NCBI GenBank assembly: GCA_029531795.1
Contig: JAPEIS010000002.1
Span: 434,001-498,000 of the forward strand
From: Sclerotinia nivalis
Taxonomy: Eukaryota; Ascomycota; Leotiomycetes; Helotiales; Sclerotiniaceae
DNA: 64,000 nt
Direction: 5' to 3'
Positions 21,806-35,169 of the stretch are shown in pieces. Both the position numbers and the translations under genes were made by a program. The number at the start of each line of letters is the position of its first letter. Within the stretch, counting starts at the first letter, position 1. Under the pieces are notes generated by a model, which saw only the letters and a list, made by a program, of their open reading frames with translations, was not told where the DNA came from and did no database searches.

Positions 21806-23852
21806 TCATTCCAGCTGCGTCCCTAAAGATTGTTAGACTCATTTCTCACGGAATGATAAAGTCAACTCTCAACTTACTATGATTATCCACTTTCGACTCA
21901 TCCATTCTCCCATCCTCATTATCATCAACTTTCTCATCCTTCTTCGTCCTTGATGGAAAAAATGAGCGAAACGCCCACACTGATCCCTTCTTATCCTCGT
22001 TTCTCACATCATCATCAGCATCAATAGTCATAGATTCACTTAATTCCTCCACATTTGTGGATGCCTCACTCTCTAGCTTAGACTTGCTTGAGCTCCACAA
22101 AGAGCTAACTCCCTTGGAAGCAAAACCGGGAATAGCTGCACCTGCCTTTAATCCCGTTGAGGCAACGCCGGTAAGACCAGATCCCGCTCTTTGAGAGATT
22201 CGGTACAGGCTTTGAAGATATGATTCTCGTTGTTTGCCATCGAGGTCATTTTCTTGAATATCCGGGAGTGGAATTGCAGCAGCAGCAGCGACAATGTCGA
22301 GAGGAGATTCATCGACTCCATCCATATCTAAATTTGGTACCGACTCGGATTCGGTACCCGTGAAGATCTCACCTTCTTCTGTTTGTACACCTGTGGCGTC
22401 TTTCTCTGGTGCAGTCTCTGGTAACAATTCTGGGAGCGGTGGTATATCCACAACTTTGTTGTCGCTTTGGAACCATTCAACAACTAGATCCCTTGCCTGT
22501 TGGGACATCTTGTCGTAATTATCGTGGGTTTCGGGTTTGAACATACTCATATGAGCGTGAACTTCATCTTCGACTGCACCATTAACACTTCTAATGAAGA
22601 GCTCATGGGACTTTTGTCCTGGTGCAGGTATCGCACAGAAAGTTCTTTCAGGAACAAAATATCCACCTGACCAATATCCATTCTCTCCCAACGAAGTGTA
22701 GAAATTCCGAATCCCGATCCCTTCAACCTTGGACAGCCTCTCAAGTCTTTGAACCATCTCTTTCTGTCTCATCAATACACCCACAAATTTAAGATGGCTT
22801 GACAACCACGCAAAAGATTGACCGACACTATCGCGATTGATATATGCAAGTCCCTGACCCAATGCATCATAGCCTTGCTCTGCACCCTCTTTGATGGAGT
22901 TCTTGTTAAGGTTTTTGACGCCCGCGATAATGGTCTCCCGATTTCTGTAAGCCGCCACACCACCAGCCGCAATTGCCCCCACAACACCAGATTTTACAGC
23001 AATTCCTTCCCATATCTTCCATCCCGGACTAGCAGTTCTGGTTGTAGCTACCATAGAACTGCCTGCTTGTCTCGCAGCTTGTTTCGCGGACATTGTTGTT
23101 AGAGATCTAGCACTAATAAGGCCGGCTGAAGCAGCTGACATTATGTTCCAAATATTGCTGACCTTAGTCAAAGTCAGCACTTGTCAAGCTACTTGAAGTT
23201 TTTGAAATTACCTTGTTGTATTGACTGAATGCCCCGTAAACAAACATAGAACGAGCAAGGCCATTGTAAGGGGTATCAAAAGCGAGAATCCCCTGAATAA
23301 GAGGGAATATAACATGGTTGGTGTCTTTCTCCTCTTGATCATGATGATCGTTAAGAATGGAGAAAAGTGCATCAGAGGCCACGAAACCTCTGGATATAAT
23401 GTTAGTAGATCTATGGTGGTTCATGGAGAGTTTACAATTCTTACCCCATTGAATGCGCGACCAAAATAACGCCCACAGATCTATCATTCGGTGGCCATGG
23501 ATTTTGGGTCTTTTCTTTCCGAATCTCCATAACCTTTCCTTTTAGCCTAATATTGACTTAAATTAGTTATGAGATGAAGTTCTAGTTGGCACTACACATA
23601 CCATTCGAGAAATTTGTCGGTACTATCCAAAAGACTTCCTCTCGTCTCATATTTGGGATACAAAAGAAGTTCAACATCATCATCTGGTAGCTTCTCCGCT
23701 ACATGCTTCTTGAGGGACTATTTGAAGGTCAGTAAACATATCCAAATTACATCCAAGAGCTCGAATTTCTGGCTAACCTGAGGAAAGGTATAAAAAGTCT
23801 CACCATCCCCCTTGAATCCATGAATGAAACATAACAGAAGTGTTCGCTTCAT
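21806..23852 (-). CDS. DUF676-type serine hydrolase (lipase-like) with long C-terminal extension
   Basis: Six exons: 23778-23852, 23602-23717, 23445-23546, 23212-23389, 21878-23162 and 21806-21822. Phases agree and all introns are GT-AG, giving about 565 residues. The N-terminus MKRTLLLCFIHGFKGDGETF carries the HGF oxyanion-hole element. VGVILVAHSMGGFVASDALF is the GxSxG nucleophile elbow, split by an intron, and GILAFDTPYNGLA is the family's DTP motif. Residues about 170-565 form a long extension with a Gly/Ala-rich hydrophobic stretch (SGVVGAIAAGGVAAY) and a charged tail. Probably an intracellular, perhaps membrane-associated, esterase or lipase. If the last intron is retained, the protein ends at 21846 instead. 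Confidence 0.85.
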
Positions 23853-24402
23853 CGTAAAATCGTACGATAAATTCCTATCAAATTCCGTAAAGATGGAGAT
23901 CAGCCACGAGTATATGGGGTTTCAATTATTATTATGGATATGATCTTCTTCAAAAAGTGGCTGTGGCATTAGTGTAAAAAAAAATGTCTAAAATCATGGA
24001 AACAGCATGTGGTAAATTCAAGGTTTTGACTTTCACATGCATTTTTTATGTAATGACCTCATGAGTTTAATGTCCCAACTGTCTTATACGTCATTTTTGA
24101 GTTTGGTATGCAAGAGATATCACCGAGAAACGCAGGATCAAATAGAAGGTGCAGACAACAAAGAAAAGACATCGCAGTCGCCATCGCCAGTGCACGTGCA
24201 CGTGATTGTTCTATGACCCCAAACAATAAAGCATCAATCAAATCAATCTCAGATGTTGTGAATGTCATTGAATTTTTTTGCTAAAATACATGAATAACCA
24301 TCAAATCCACTAGTTATTAGAGATAAAAGAAATAAACCAATTTTCCCCAATTCCAATAAAACCGCTATAAAGTACAATTGTTCGTGAAAATCGTGAAATC
24401 AT
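23853..24402. other. Intergenic, no gene seen
   Basis: This is the promoter region of the lipase-like gene and the 3' flank of the DUF3659 gene. It includes the self-complementary gtgcacgtgcac at about 24190, an E-box-like CACGTG palindrome. Confidence 0.4.
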
Positions 24403-27400
24403 TTATTTCTTCTTCTTGCCAGTGAGGGAATCAACCACCATTCCAAGTCCAAGGCCGTTCAAAAGGTTCTTCAAACCAAGACCTCCGAGGAGGTTATCAA
24501 GCAACCCTCCGAGACCAAGTCCGCTGAGCTGTAAAGACTGTTAGACATATGTTCATGAAGGGGTAAACGAGTCCACGTGATGACTTACCAATTTACCAAC
24601 TAAGCCGAGTACACCACTCAAAAGCAAGCCAACGGCTGCAAGAATCTGAGCGAGTGGCTCTGAGAGAAGAGACCACAGAGGGTTGATTTCCTTCTTGGCA
24701 TGGGGCATGCCTTCAATCTTTCTCTTGGCATTTTCGATAGTCTCGGTGACAACCCCGGTAAGCTGTAAATTATGATTAGTAAATTATCATTTCATAGGAA
24801 ATATCAAGGAAACTTACCTCTTTGAGACAATCAGCTAAGTGATACTCCTCTGGAGTAGCTTCATGAGCTGCTGTCTTTGCCTTGGCTTGAGATTGAAGTC
24901 TTCCATCGGGGTCAAGAGCACGGATAGCGGAGTTGGCCTCAGAAAGAATGCGACCACCTTCTTCGATCAATGGCTTGACTTTGTTGACAAGGTCCTCCTC
25001 GTCGAGCTCATCCTTTGGTGTACGCTCAGCTTTGTCGATGTGCGAAATGATCATCTTAAGATTTGGCTTGATCTTATCGAGAGCATCCTCAACGCAGTAA
25101 ATCATTTGTTTACAAATCTTCTGGTCGAGTTCGGCTTCCTCTCTCTTCTTCTTCTCTTCTTCGGTCTCTTGTGGTTCTTGTTCAGGCTCTGGCTCCGGCT
25201 CGGGTTCATCTTCGACAATGTCATCGAGAAGAGTCACGTGTCCGAGTGAGTTACCCTTTTGATCAACAACATCTCCATCGTCATCGACCTTCTTGCCTGC
25301 GCAGACCTCGATATCTCCACTAGTCAATTTGCCAATCACATCTCCATTCTCGTCAACCACATTACCCTGCTTATTAACTTTGCGACCAGACATTGGGCTG
25401 ACATCTTTCTTAGCCTCCTCCTCTTGCCATCTCTCCGCTCTCCCAAGGACGTTACCATTCTTATCGACAATCTCGCCATCATCATCGACAGCTCGTCCAA
25501 ATAGAACACTGGGATCGCCAGATACCAAGCGACCAACGACTTCGCCAGCTGAGGTAACAACCTTGCCTTCCTTGTTAACTGTGCAACCGTCGAAGTCTGT
25601 GAAAGGACCTTCCTTCAACCCTTCACGATCACCCTCTGGAACGACTTCACACTTGCCAATGATATCACCTCCCTCATTTCTTACAAAGCCATTCTTATCG
25701 CACATCTTGCCTGCGAGTTGCTTGATATCTCCCTCCACAACACGACCATAAATCTCACCGGACTTGTTGACGACGTTGCCGGCCTTGTTTACACGCTTTC
25801 CTGCTAAGGAAGAATTGTCGACTTCTGGCTCTGGTTCGGCTTCAGGAGCTTCCCAACGCTGGGCCTTACCAAGAACGTTGCCGCTAGCAGACAAGATATC
25901 CCCATCTGCATCGACCTTCTTGCCTTTGAGTTTCTTGGCATCACCTTCAATGACTTTGCCAATGACCTCGCCATTGTGGACAACATCGCCGTTGGACTCA
26001 ACAGTGGCATCTGGGAAGTCTTCGAATGGTGCTGGCTCCTTGAGCTCTTCCTTCTCTGCTTCTGGAATTGGCTCAGCTTGACCAATCTTTTTACCGTTAT
26101 CGCCCCAGATAGCTCCATCTTTGTCACATCGGCGACCGATCATGTTCTTCAAGACACCTTGAATAATACGACCAACCACACGACCGGAATCATCTGTGAC
26201 ATTTCCAAGCTTGTTAACCTTCTTGTCGAATAGGACTGAGTAATCTGGTCCTTCCGCTTCTGGCTCTGGCTCTTCTTCGGTACGTTCTGCCTTTCCAATG
26301 ACATTTCCATTCTTGTCGAGAATATCGCCATCCTCGTCAACAGTCTTGCCAATCATCTTCTTGACATCGCCATCGATAACTTGGCCGATGATTTGTCCCT
26401 CAAATGTGACCTTTCCTGACTTATCAACGATAGCACCAGGGAAATCCTCAAAGGGCGAAGATGCATTTTCCTCGACTTCTGGGAGGGGTTCGGCACGGCC
26501 AATGACCTTGCCGGTATCGTTATAGATCTTTCCCTCTTTGTCGCACTTCTTTCCAGCAAGCTTCTTGGCATCACCTTCGATGAGTTGGCCAATTGGGTTT
26601 CCTTCTTTATCAACGATCTTTCCGGCTTTGTTGACCTTGAGTCCTTCAAGAATGGAAACAGGTGGGATGTTAGATTCGGCTTGATCCTTAGCGCCTTCGG
26701 CGGTGTCTTTGCCTTCTTCGACAGCACTTTCGACATCCTTCTTGCCTTCTGAAACTTGTGATTCGAGATCAGCCTTTGAGCCCAGCTTGCTTCCGAGTTG
26801 GCTAACGCCTTCTGGAACAGCAGCGTTCATGATCTGTTCTCTCACACTCTCAGGAATTGGGAGTTGATCAACTGGAAGCAAGTTGACCTTTCCGATAATA
26901 GTGCCATTCTCTCCGATGAGATTTCCCTCATCGTCGACATTGACACCCTGCTTGCCGACCAAAGACTTCAGGTCAACATCATCTTGGAGTTTACCAATTG
27001 CTTTTTTATCGGCATCAAGAATCTCACCAGACTCTTGGATTTCAAATGGACCCTTGAGTTTGGATTGAGGGATGATTGGCTCTTGAGGCGCACCTTTGGC
27101 ATCGACATCTGGTTTCTCTCCTTCAAGACCAGATTTGGCGCTATCGGCAGGAGATTTCAAACCATCGGCGTTCTCATCGGCATCTTCGATTGGATCAGCA
27201 GATCCGATGACACGACCTTCCTTGTCCAATACATCTCCTTCCTCATTGACAATACTGCCCTTGAGTTTGGCCTTGTCAATATCGGCTTCATTAACCTTTC
27301 CAATGACATTTCCATCATCGTCAACCACCTGCCCCTTTTCATTGACCTTTCCAGCAGGGTCGACGTTCTCTGCAACTTCTCCGGCCTTTTTGCCAGTCTT

Positions 27401-27985
27401 TTTTGCAGTTTTCTTGACGTCTCCGGCCTTGGATTTGGTTTTGTCCTTGGCATTTCCAGCTTTAGACTCTGTTGTCTTCTTAGCAGCTTTACCAGTGGCA
27501 GTAGCTTTACTTTTGACGCCCTTACCGGCTTTAGTAGCCTTCTTTCGAACATCATCGACTTCTTTCTCATCTGAAGCAGGTGAAGATTTCTCTGGAGCAT
27601 CTCTCAAGTTACGTGAATCTTCGTTTGGATCGCGCTCAGTCAATTCCTCCTCTTCTGCTTGTCCATCCTCGTCATCTTCCTCTCTTCCTTCCTCTTCTCC
27701 CTCTGCGACACCGTTCTCCTCGGTCTCTTCATCTTCTCCCTCGTAATCATTGGTGAGATCCTCGTTGTCTGAAACGGCTGATGGAGCCATTCTGTCTGGA
27801 GAATCGGGAGGTTCTGAACGGGTTTGTACTGGCTCCGGTGTTGATGGAGATTTGGGAACGTTCTTCTTGGCACTCTTTGGTGCTGGTGATTTTGAAAATG
27901 TCTTGGTTGGGGACTTTGGTGTCTTGGATGAAGTGTCTTTTGGCGCTCTCAACGTTTGTTTTGGGGAGTCTTCAGTGTCTGTCAT
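24403..27985 (-). CDS. Large DUF3659-repeat / LEA-like protein
   Basis: Three exons (24818-27985, 24589-24762, 24403-24528), about 1155 residues. Residues 1-200 are Ser/Pro/Glu/Lys-rich (SPKQTLRAPKDTSSKTPKSP). Residues about 205-900 contain some eight bipartite repeats of the form VNKxGNVVDExGxVIGKxxxGDxKxLxGK followed by KxCDKxGxIxxxxGxVIGxAEP, the DUF3659 repeat. Residues from about 925 form an alpha-helical domain (QKICKQMIYCVEDALDKIKP) and a hydrophobic Gly/Leu-rich C-terminus (LLSGVLGLVGKL; LGGLLDNLLGGLGLKN) ending LTGKKK. Similar fungal proteins are annotated as LEA-domain proteins. The role is not established; structural or stress protection is inferred. It is the first of four related low-complexity genes up to 38 kb. 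Confidence 0.85.
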
Positions 27986-29888
27986 ACTCGGTTGTTGGGT
28001 ATCGTAGTGAGTTGTAATTTTTGTATTATGGTCTGTACTGTTTATTGAAAGTAGTGGTCATGCAGAATAAAATTTGAGCTCATACTGAACCCGTGAGCTC
28101 TTCTTGTATGCGATATCAGACTGCTAATTTCCGGTTTACTTGAAAGGAGAGGAGCTTGGTTAGCTTGGATATGATGTAAGTACGTCACATCTAGAGAGCT
28201 ATGATGCTGCAAAGTATCAACTTTTCAGGCTCTCTACGTCAGCCACTGAGAAGTTGATAGACTGAGATTCTTGGATGGTGAGCCACACCACACTGAAATT
28301 TCCTATCGAATCATGATGGGAAAGCTGGAAGGCTGCAGATTTCCTGGCAACTCTGCGTCATGGCAATATAGTGGATGTAGGCGCTTACTCGTCATCATTG
28401 GCCGAGTTCTTTGTACCCCGCGACGTGTCCTCGAAATCAAGATGTTTCTCGAATGAGGAGGCTACCTTCGATCGACGATGGACTTGCTACAAACGTGGTT
28501 GCAAGCTCTTTTTCTTGGTATGGTCGAGAACAACTTGGACGGATAGTGACGGGCCTTCCTTGTTCTCCCCTGAAATCAAGCATGACATCAAAACTAACGA
28601 CGCATGCAATATGTGAGAAGTTCAGGTTACCGGTTACCCCAGTTTCTCAACCAAGTATAACTCTTTCATTTCGAGCAAAATCTAGCCCCAAATGGCCTTT
28701 GGGACTGCGTCCCTGGAACTTGATACTCGATCACTTTGACCGTGTCGTCCACTCAAATAAAGCACGTACAGTACAGGGAAGGCGAGCCACCTTCCTTCAA
28801 AAGCCACCAACATCAAGCCACAAATTATTTATCTTGCTGTGATAGAATATCTCCACTTCTCAATTGGATTCCAGCCCTGAACACACTAAAATAGTCTGAC
28901 ACCAAACGGTCAAGTATCCCGTCCTTCATGAGCCACATTACAAGGAATATTTCCTGTTATCAGAACGTGGGCTGCGATGTATCCATTAAAACGCGTTCGA
29001 TATATTAATATCACGGATATTACATCACTAGACTGGATTTAGTTGGGCCGTGCCGCGGAGCGCACTCACCACATGCAAAGTGGTGGGTCGACCTCGCTTA
29101 AGCCTTCCTTCCCCTTCATTTCGAATCTCAAGCGACATTGTTCTTGTTTTCCAAGTTTGGGATCAAGATTTATGCCTCACGTTGTTTTTGCTGCGTTTTG
29201 GTTGGCTACATCACTCTTTTCTCGGGTTGGGTAAATACTCGAGTGCAATTTTGGAGATTCAAGATTCTTAGCATTGATTTGTGGGGTGATAATTGGGGGG
29301 ATGGCGTATTATCTGTCGTGATTGCCCTGTTTCTTGGGTGAGCTGATTCTCAATTTGGCATTACGAGTATTTGCTTACGTGCTTTGTGTGATGGGTGTTA
29401 ACAGGGTGTAAGAACTCTATACGAGGAAAGTTACGGAGTGTTGAGTGTTGAGAAAGACCTAGACTCAGTTGTGAAGATTAGAAGGTACACTGAGGGCTAT
29501 TAAAGAATAGTGCTAAAGTATTAAAAGTTGGAGTGTACGACCAGAAAAGGTCTGGATGAGGCCAAACATGTGAATGTACCAAGATTCCTTACAACAAAGA
29601 AATGTAGACTATGGATTTCTCAGAACAGGTCAAAGGGTGCTCAAAATTTTCAGTGAAGACATGAATATTACCAATTTTGTAAGGAATTGAATGCTAGAAA
29701 TACACCACAGAAGAAATAAACACTATGATTTTACCCATTACTTTCCAAGCCATGTACTGAAACAATCATAACTAAAACCTCAAAAATACCAATCCAAATT
29801 ATCCAAGTACACACAACCATAATCATTACCATGCAATCTCACATACCCATCCATTGCTAATACCCACCCTTATCATAACAATATCATC
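27986..29888. other. Intergenic, no supported gene
   Basis: Overlapping plus-strand frames at 28271-28842 (up to 143 codons) and 29043-29341 have no recognisable domains or splice structure. The nearest real genes are divergent DUF3659 neighbours, so much of this is probably their regulatory DNA. Confidence 0.4.
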
Positions 29889-32347
29889 CTAATTTCCAGC
29901 CCTCACCATAAACGCAGTAGGAATTCTAATCTGCAAACTGATCCCCTCATTCGTACTCTTAACATCCAAGAAAATATCACTTGGACTACTTGCTGCACCG
30001 ACATCCGCATTCTGTCCCAATGTACCAGCCAAAGATCCTACATCTCCAGCTTTAGGTCCATCAATAGATTGGACTTGTTGTGTAGCTCTGGCTTCGAGTT
30101 CTTTGGATTTGAAAGAACCGACTGCTTTGCCGGAGAAATTCGAAGTTGCTTGACCAATGACATTTCCTTGGTCATCAAAGAGATATCCGTCTTTGATGAT
30201 GGAGATACTCTTCCCAACAATATCATTGATGTTTGGTATGTTGACTTGTACATCCTTCGCGCTGTCTACTGCACCCTGAGCTTGATCTTTGACCCCATCA
30301 ACGGCACCGGTAGCTTTATCAGCACCAGGTAGGCCTCCCAATGCACCCTTAGCTTTGTCGCTACTATCACCCAAAGACTTCTGAGCATCATCTGTAGATG
30401 GTAAACCGCCCTTGACATCATCAGTTGTATCCTTAACATCTCCAAGTTTCTTTCCAGCAGTATCTTTCACTCCACCAAGTTTCTTTTGTGCATCACCTGT
30501 GGTGCCTCCAACTTTGCTCTTTGCATCGCTGGCGACTCCATTGACTTGTGATTGAGCGTCGCCAAGTTTATCTTTTGCACCATCAGTCACGCCTGAATCT
30601 TTGTCCTTTGCATCACCTGCAACTCCACCAACTTTGTCACTGGCATCTTTTCCAAGGCCGGATGCTTGATCTGCTTTGTCTTGTGCGGTGTCTTTGACAT
30701 CCCCGGAAGCTTTTTCAACGTCATCCTTTGCCTTTGATCCAACATCCTTGGCAGTATCAGTTGCACCTTGCACAGCATCGGTAGCTTGACTAGCATCTGG
30801 TGCTTGTCCAGCAGTATCTTTGAGTTTGTCTGCTTCTCCTTTGGCAGTTTTAGATGCCTTATCTCCAACATCCTTCGCTTGGTCAGAGACACCAGAAGCA
30901 GTATCTTTAACCTGATCAGCTCCAGGTGCATCTTTGGTAACATCTTGAGCTTTCTTGGTAGCACCACCTAAGACACCATTGGCCTGTCCTTGAGCTCCTT
31001 GTGCAGCTTTGGAAGCTTTACTGAGGAATTTCTTAGGTCGTTTAGTCGCTTCCTTTGCAGGCTCAGGGACCGAGTCTTTTGCATCTTCGACTGGTTTGGT
31101 AGCTTCTTTCACAGGTTCAGACTTTGTTGCTGACTTGAGAGGCTCGATGCTTTCCTTAAATTCTTCTGGAATAGGAGCTGCAGATGTAATGACATCTGGT
31201 TGAACATCAGGAATAGCCTCAGCCAATTCATTTTCATCGTCTCCTCCTTCGTCCCCTTCCTCATTTTCTTCTTCCTCTTCCTCTTCCTCGTCATCCCCTT
31301 CGGAATTGTCTTGTTCGTCGTCTTCTTGAACATCAGAATCATCGTCGACTTCACCCTCATCATTCTCGTCTTCATTTTCTTCCTCGTCTTCCTCGTTATC
31401 TGCCATTTCGATACCTTCGTCATGTTCCTCCTTTTGATCTACCTTCTCTGATTTTTGTTGTTCAGACTCAGGTTCAGGTTCAGAATCCTCTCCTTGCTCT
31501 TCAGGAGCTGGTTTTGGCTCCGATTTCTTAGCCTTAGAAAACTTTTTTGGTCGAGGAGCTTCCTTCTTGGGTTCGGGCTCATTTTCTGCCTCTTCTTGTT
31601 CTGGCTCTTCGGGTTCTTCGGGTTCTTCGGGTTCTTCTTGTTCGGGCTCTGGCTCTGGCACTGGCTCAGGCTTATTGGCCTTAGAAGACTTCTTTGGTTT
31701 GGGTGTCTGCTCAGGCTCGGGTTCCTCATTCCCTGATTCCTCTGGTTCCTCTTGATCGCCTTCTTGTTCAGGCTCTGGCTCTGGCTCAGGTACAGGCTCG
31801 GGTTTCTTAACAGGCTTCTTAAACTTCTTAGGCTTAGGTTTGCTGGCGGACTTTGGTGCTGGTGAAGGCGATGTCACTTCAGGTTGAGGAACATTTTTGT
31901 CAGCTGGAGGAGTTGCTGGTAATTTGGGTGCGAATTTCTTGGCCTACATTGTTGTAGTGTTAGCCTTCTGATTTGCATCGAATATTCTTTCAATTTTTCT
32001 TTTTTTCTCTTCTTTTCTATCTCTTGACTTTGATAAGGTTTACTTTTTGGTGGCAGAAGAAGTAAAGGTTTAGGATTGTGTTCGGAGATAAAGAGGAGTA
32101 GGACGGTTGGCGAAAGGATGCAGAGAAGCCATAGCAGGAAACTTACTTTGGTGGTGGAAGCCTGCTTTGCGGATTTTGCTACATCGTTGGACTCTTTTGA
32201 AGTAGGTGGTGTAGATGTATCTGGTACCGACGGCTTTTCGCTAGGTACGGAAGGAACATCCGATTTAAGAGTTGCCGACTTCTTCTTGATTGGAGTTTTG
32301 TTGGTCTTTTTCAAAACCTTTTTAGGAGCTTCTTGTGTGTCTGCCAT
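29889..32347 (-). CDS. LEA-like acidic protein with one DUF3659 repeat
   Basis: Exon 1 (32147-32347) encodes MADTQEAPKKVLKKTNKTPI. An intron at 31944-32146 (gtaagt...atgtag) joins exon 2 (29889-31943), total about 751 residues. Residues 75-170 are Pro/Glu/Lys repeats (PEPVPEPEPEPEQE), then an extremely acidic block (DDDSDVQEDDEQDNSEGDDE). About 280 residues of LEA-type repeats follow (AKDVGDKASKTAKGEADKLK; QATDAVQGATDTAKDVGSKA), then one DUF3659 unit (DGYLFDDQGNVIGQATSNFS), ending FLDVKSTNEGISLQIRIP. LEA repeats are typically disordered and form amphipathic helices on drying or at membranes. Same gene family as its neighbour at 24403. Confidence 0.8.
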
Positions 32348-34275
32348 TTCTGTGATTTTTGCAGTAGTATAAGATACGAATTCGATGGAATATGGGTCGT
32401 AGCAAGATGTGCGGTGCTTCACATGTAGCGTCCACTGATAACGAACAATAATTCGAGGAGACAGTTTGACGGATGCTCTATACAAGTATATAGAGGTTTC
32501 AGTAGTGTGTAATGATCAAAGTAACCAAGCTTCAATGCTGTGTTCTTCTTAGTCATTAGATGCGCAAAGAATGATCTCACTGTCTCGAACGCATCACAAA
32601 ACCTAAGGCTAGGCCTAACTATGAGCCAAGTCCTGATTGGAATCAATCATTGCGTCAACTCTGACGCTACACAGAGTGTGGAAAAGAGAGAGCTTACAAG
32701 CTTCCCCGGGAAATAACAAGGAAGTCTGACCATAGATTACATGGCTATAGCTTCTTAGACAGCCAGAATATCAAACTTGCATCATATCCCGCCCACCATA
32801 TAGCTTGGAATAGGTTCAATTGGGTCTAATCCTTCGGCTTACACGCCACATTTTGAAGATTCTACGGGGATCATACAATTAGCCATCTTGTGATCCGGAA
32901 GATCAACGATCCTTTCAACTTGATTGTTGGTAGGTAGTGAAGTCCTCGATGTCTTCATCGAGATTTCTCCTGTGACAAAGATGGAATATGCGGCAATACT
33001 TGCATGCACCAGCCACAGCTTTCGAATAGCTCCGCTTTGCAGTTTATCCGTGCACGAATAAGCTATCGCAGCCAGGAACTGCATGTGAAAAGAAGAAAAG
33101 GTTCAAGGCTAATCTAGAAAAATCAACTTGTCGTGGCCTCATATTTAAGTGCAACGCCGATCGCTGATCGCTAACTTTACGAAACTGTTTCACATGGACG
33201 GATAATAAATTCGGAGATATTTGGTCTGAAGGTTTTCTGACGCAAGATTCCGATGCTCAAAGTTTCTGTAAGAATTCCCCGGAGACAAATCCGTATGCAC
33301 AATGGGTTTTTGCATAGAAAAGACGATCTGGGCTTTTTGCAGTGCTGTAACCTACGAGCAGAAGGAATAAGTTGGCAATACGAAGCAATTAGCCATAATT
33401 TCCAAAAAGAAGAAAAAACCGAAAAAAAAACTTGGAAACTCGACAGGGTTCGGCGCCTCGAATTTATCTGCCAACTAATTTGCCTCAGTGTACCTACCTA
33501 AATTTGCTCATATTAGGTAGGGAGCACAACCTGCAAGCCACCAAACAATAAGGTTCAAAATACGAAGCGCGGGGTGGAAATACCTATTAGGTAGTTGTGA
33601 CTTATGAATACAAAACGTTCCTGAATTGCATAGAAAACGCGAAGATTCGTGACAGTTCGTTCCTCCGGCAAATAAGTTCCGTAGTTCTGATGTGCTGCCA
33701 AGATCTTTTGAGCAAGTAGTTGACAGCGGGCTAATTTAGAGAGACTCGTGGAAAAGACGTGGGCCGTTGTACTAGACTAGTACACACTGTTGTGATTACG
33801 ATACAGGCTAGAAGGTCACTGAAGGTTTAGGGAATTTGGGCTGGTGGGACACTATCGGAACACTATCTGATAGCGATTTTGTACTCATTTTCATACCACC
33901 CACCATTCATGTGCCTCGACAATAATTTAGGAATCTAAAAGAACAGCAATCATTGAGATTTGTTGTATCTTTTCATCGGGTATGAAATCAGCGCAATTGA
34001 TCTACCAATAACTGTGAATATATCGTAAAATTCCATATCCAAGATTTTCGATCATTAAATCTAAAAATACAATGCCATTATCATCAAAATATCCAGAACC
34101 CCACCACACCCAAAGCCCCGCATTCCTTCATGAATAGATACATTAACCCCAAAGAAATATACCAAAGGCTCTCCATATAAACACGATGGTAATCCAACCG
34201 CCTCTATCAAACATGCTCTTCACTCTATCCAGAACTAAGCAACACGATTGATGTCAGAATGGATAACCCTTTCGC
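32348..34275. other. Intergenic, no gene seen
   Basis: Contains a hairpin with CCTACCTAA / TTAGGTAGG arms (33493-33521) and a perfect 17-base palindrome (33768-33784, TGTACTAG-A-CTAGTACA). No coding frame is supported. Confidence 0.45.
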
Positions 34276-35169
34276 TCAAGACCTGTTGAAAATAATCAGC
34301 TCAACCGAGCTTGTAAACTGACATTGAGAAGTACTTGTTCTCGACATTTACAAAGTGGGTAAGACTGGATTTTATATGTGAAAGATATGCAGGGGGGTGG
34401 AATGAAAATGGAGGAAAACATACAATAATGCCAACGTCAAATCACCATGAATCTTGGCTTTCAACTCGATCTCAATTTCGAGGTTAACATCTAATCTCAA
34501 CTTCAAAGGTTGTTTGCCTTGATCTTTAGCAGCAGCACCACCTTGTTGTTGTTGCTGCATTTGCATCATTTGCATTTGTTGTTCGTGTTGTTGTTGCATC
34601 ATTTGCATTTGTTGTTTATAATCATTTCCACCATCCTCGAGGAATTGAGGACGATCACGTCTCTTACGACGGGGTTTGCGAGCAGGAGCTTCCTCTTCCT
34701 CTTCTTCTTCTGGCTCAGGTTCCTTGACCTTACGACGACGATGCTTCTTCTTTTTCTTTTCCGGTTCGGGTTCCGGCTCAGGTTCATCATGAACAGCAGT
34801 ATCTTCGCTCTCTTCTACTTGGTTTTCGGGTTCCTCTTCTTGGGCTTCTTCTTCGCCGCCTTCGTTTTCGTCAGCAGTGGCTTCGGCACCAGTTTCCGCC
34901 CCTCCTTCACCAGCATTGGCTTGACCACTGGCTTCCCCTTCATTTTCATCTTCTACTGAAGCCTGTGCATTCTGCTCCGTACCTTCTTGTTCTTCCTCTC
35001 CTTCTCCATCTTGTTCCTCTTCTCCATCCTCGTTTTGCTCCTCGTCTTGAGCCTCCTCATTTTGCTCTCCCTCTGTTTGCTCATTCTCTTCGTCTTCTCT
35101 ACTGGGTGTGGCTTCAGGAGTGGGCATCCCTTTCTTCCCACCAATGGGTGTATTGCTTTTTGGAGGCAT
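34276..35169 (-). CDS. Acidic low-complexity protein with conserved LRLDxNLE...KAKIHGDL C-terminus
   Basis: Starts MPPKSNTPIGGKKGMPTPEA at 35169. Residues 25-125 are almost all E, Q, D, G and A. A Pro-Glu block (EPEPEPEKKKKKHRRR) and Arg/Lys motifs that look like nuclear localisation signals (PARKPRRKRRDRPQ) follow, then a Gln/Met run (QMQMMQQQHEQQMQMMQM). The end is LRLDVNLEIEIELKAKIHGD, LTLAL. That end is shared with the gene at 37492. A gtatgt donor directly after the motif and an aacag acceptor give a short last exon ending LLS at 34276; without splicing the frame runs to 34372. The predicted C-terminal strand or helix is the only folded element. The role is unknown. Confidence 0.7.

Noticed and set aside
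25259..27746. Many long plus-strand frames opposite the DUF3659 gene (up to 258 codons)
   Set aside because: They are mirror frames of the regular GAT/GGT/AAG codon repeats on the minus strand; the minus frame has domains, introns and a start.
28411..28842. 143-codon plus-strand frame
   Set aside because: No recognisable features and overlapping frames of equal length.
31009..31736. Plus-strand frames opposite the acidic LEA-like gene
   Set aside because: Ser/Phe/Leu-rich shadows of GAA/GAG codons; no own domains.
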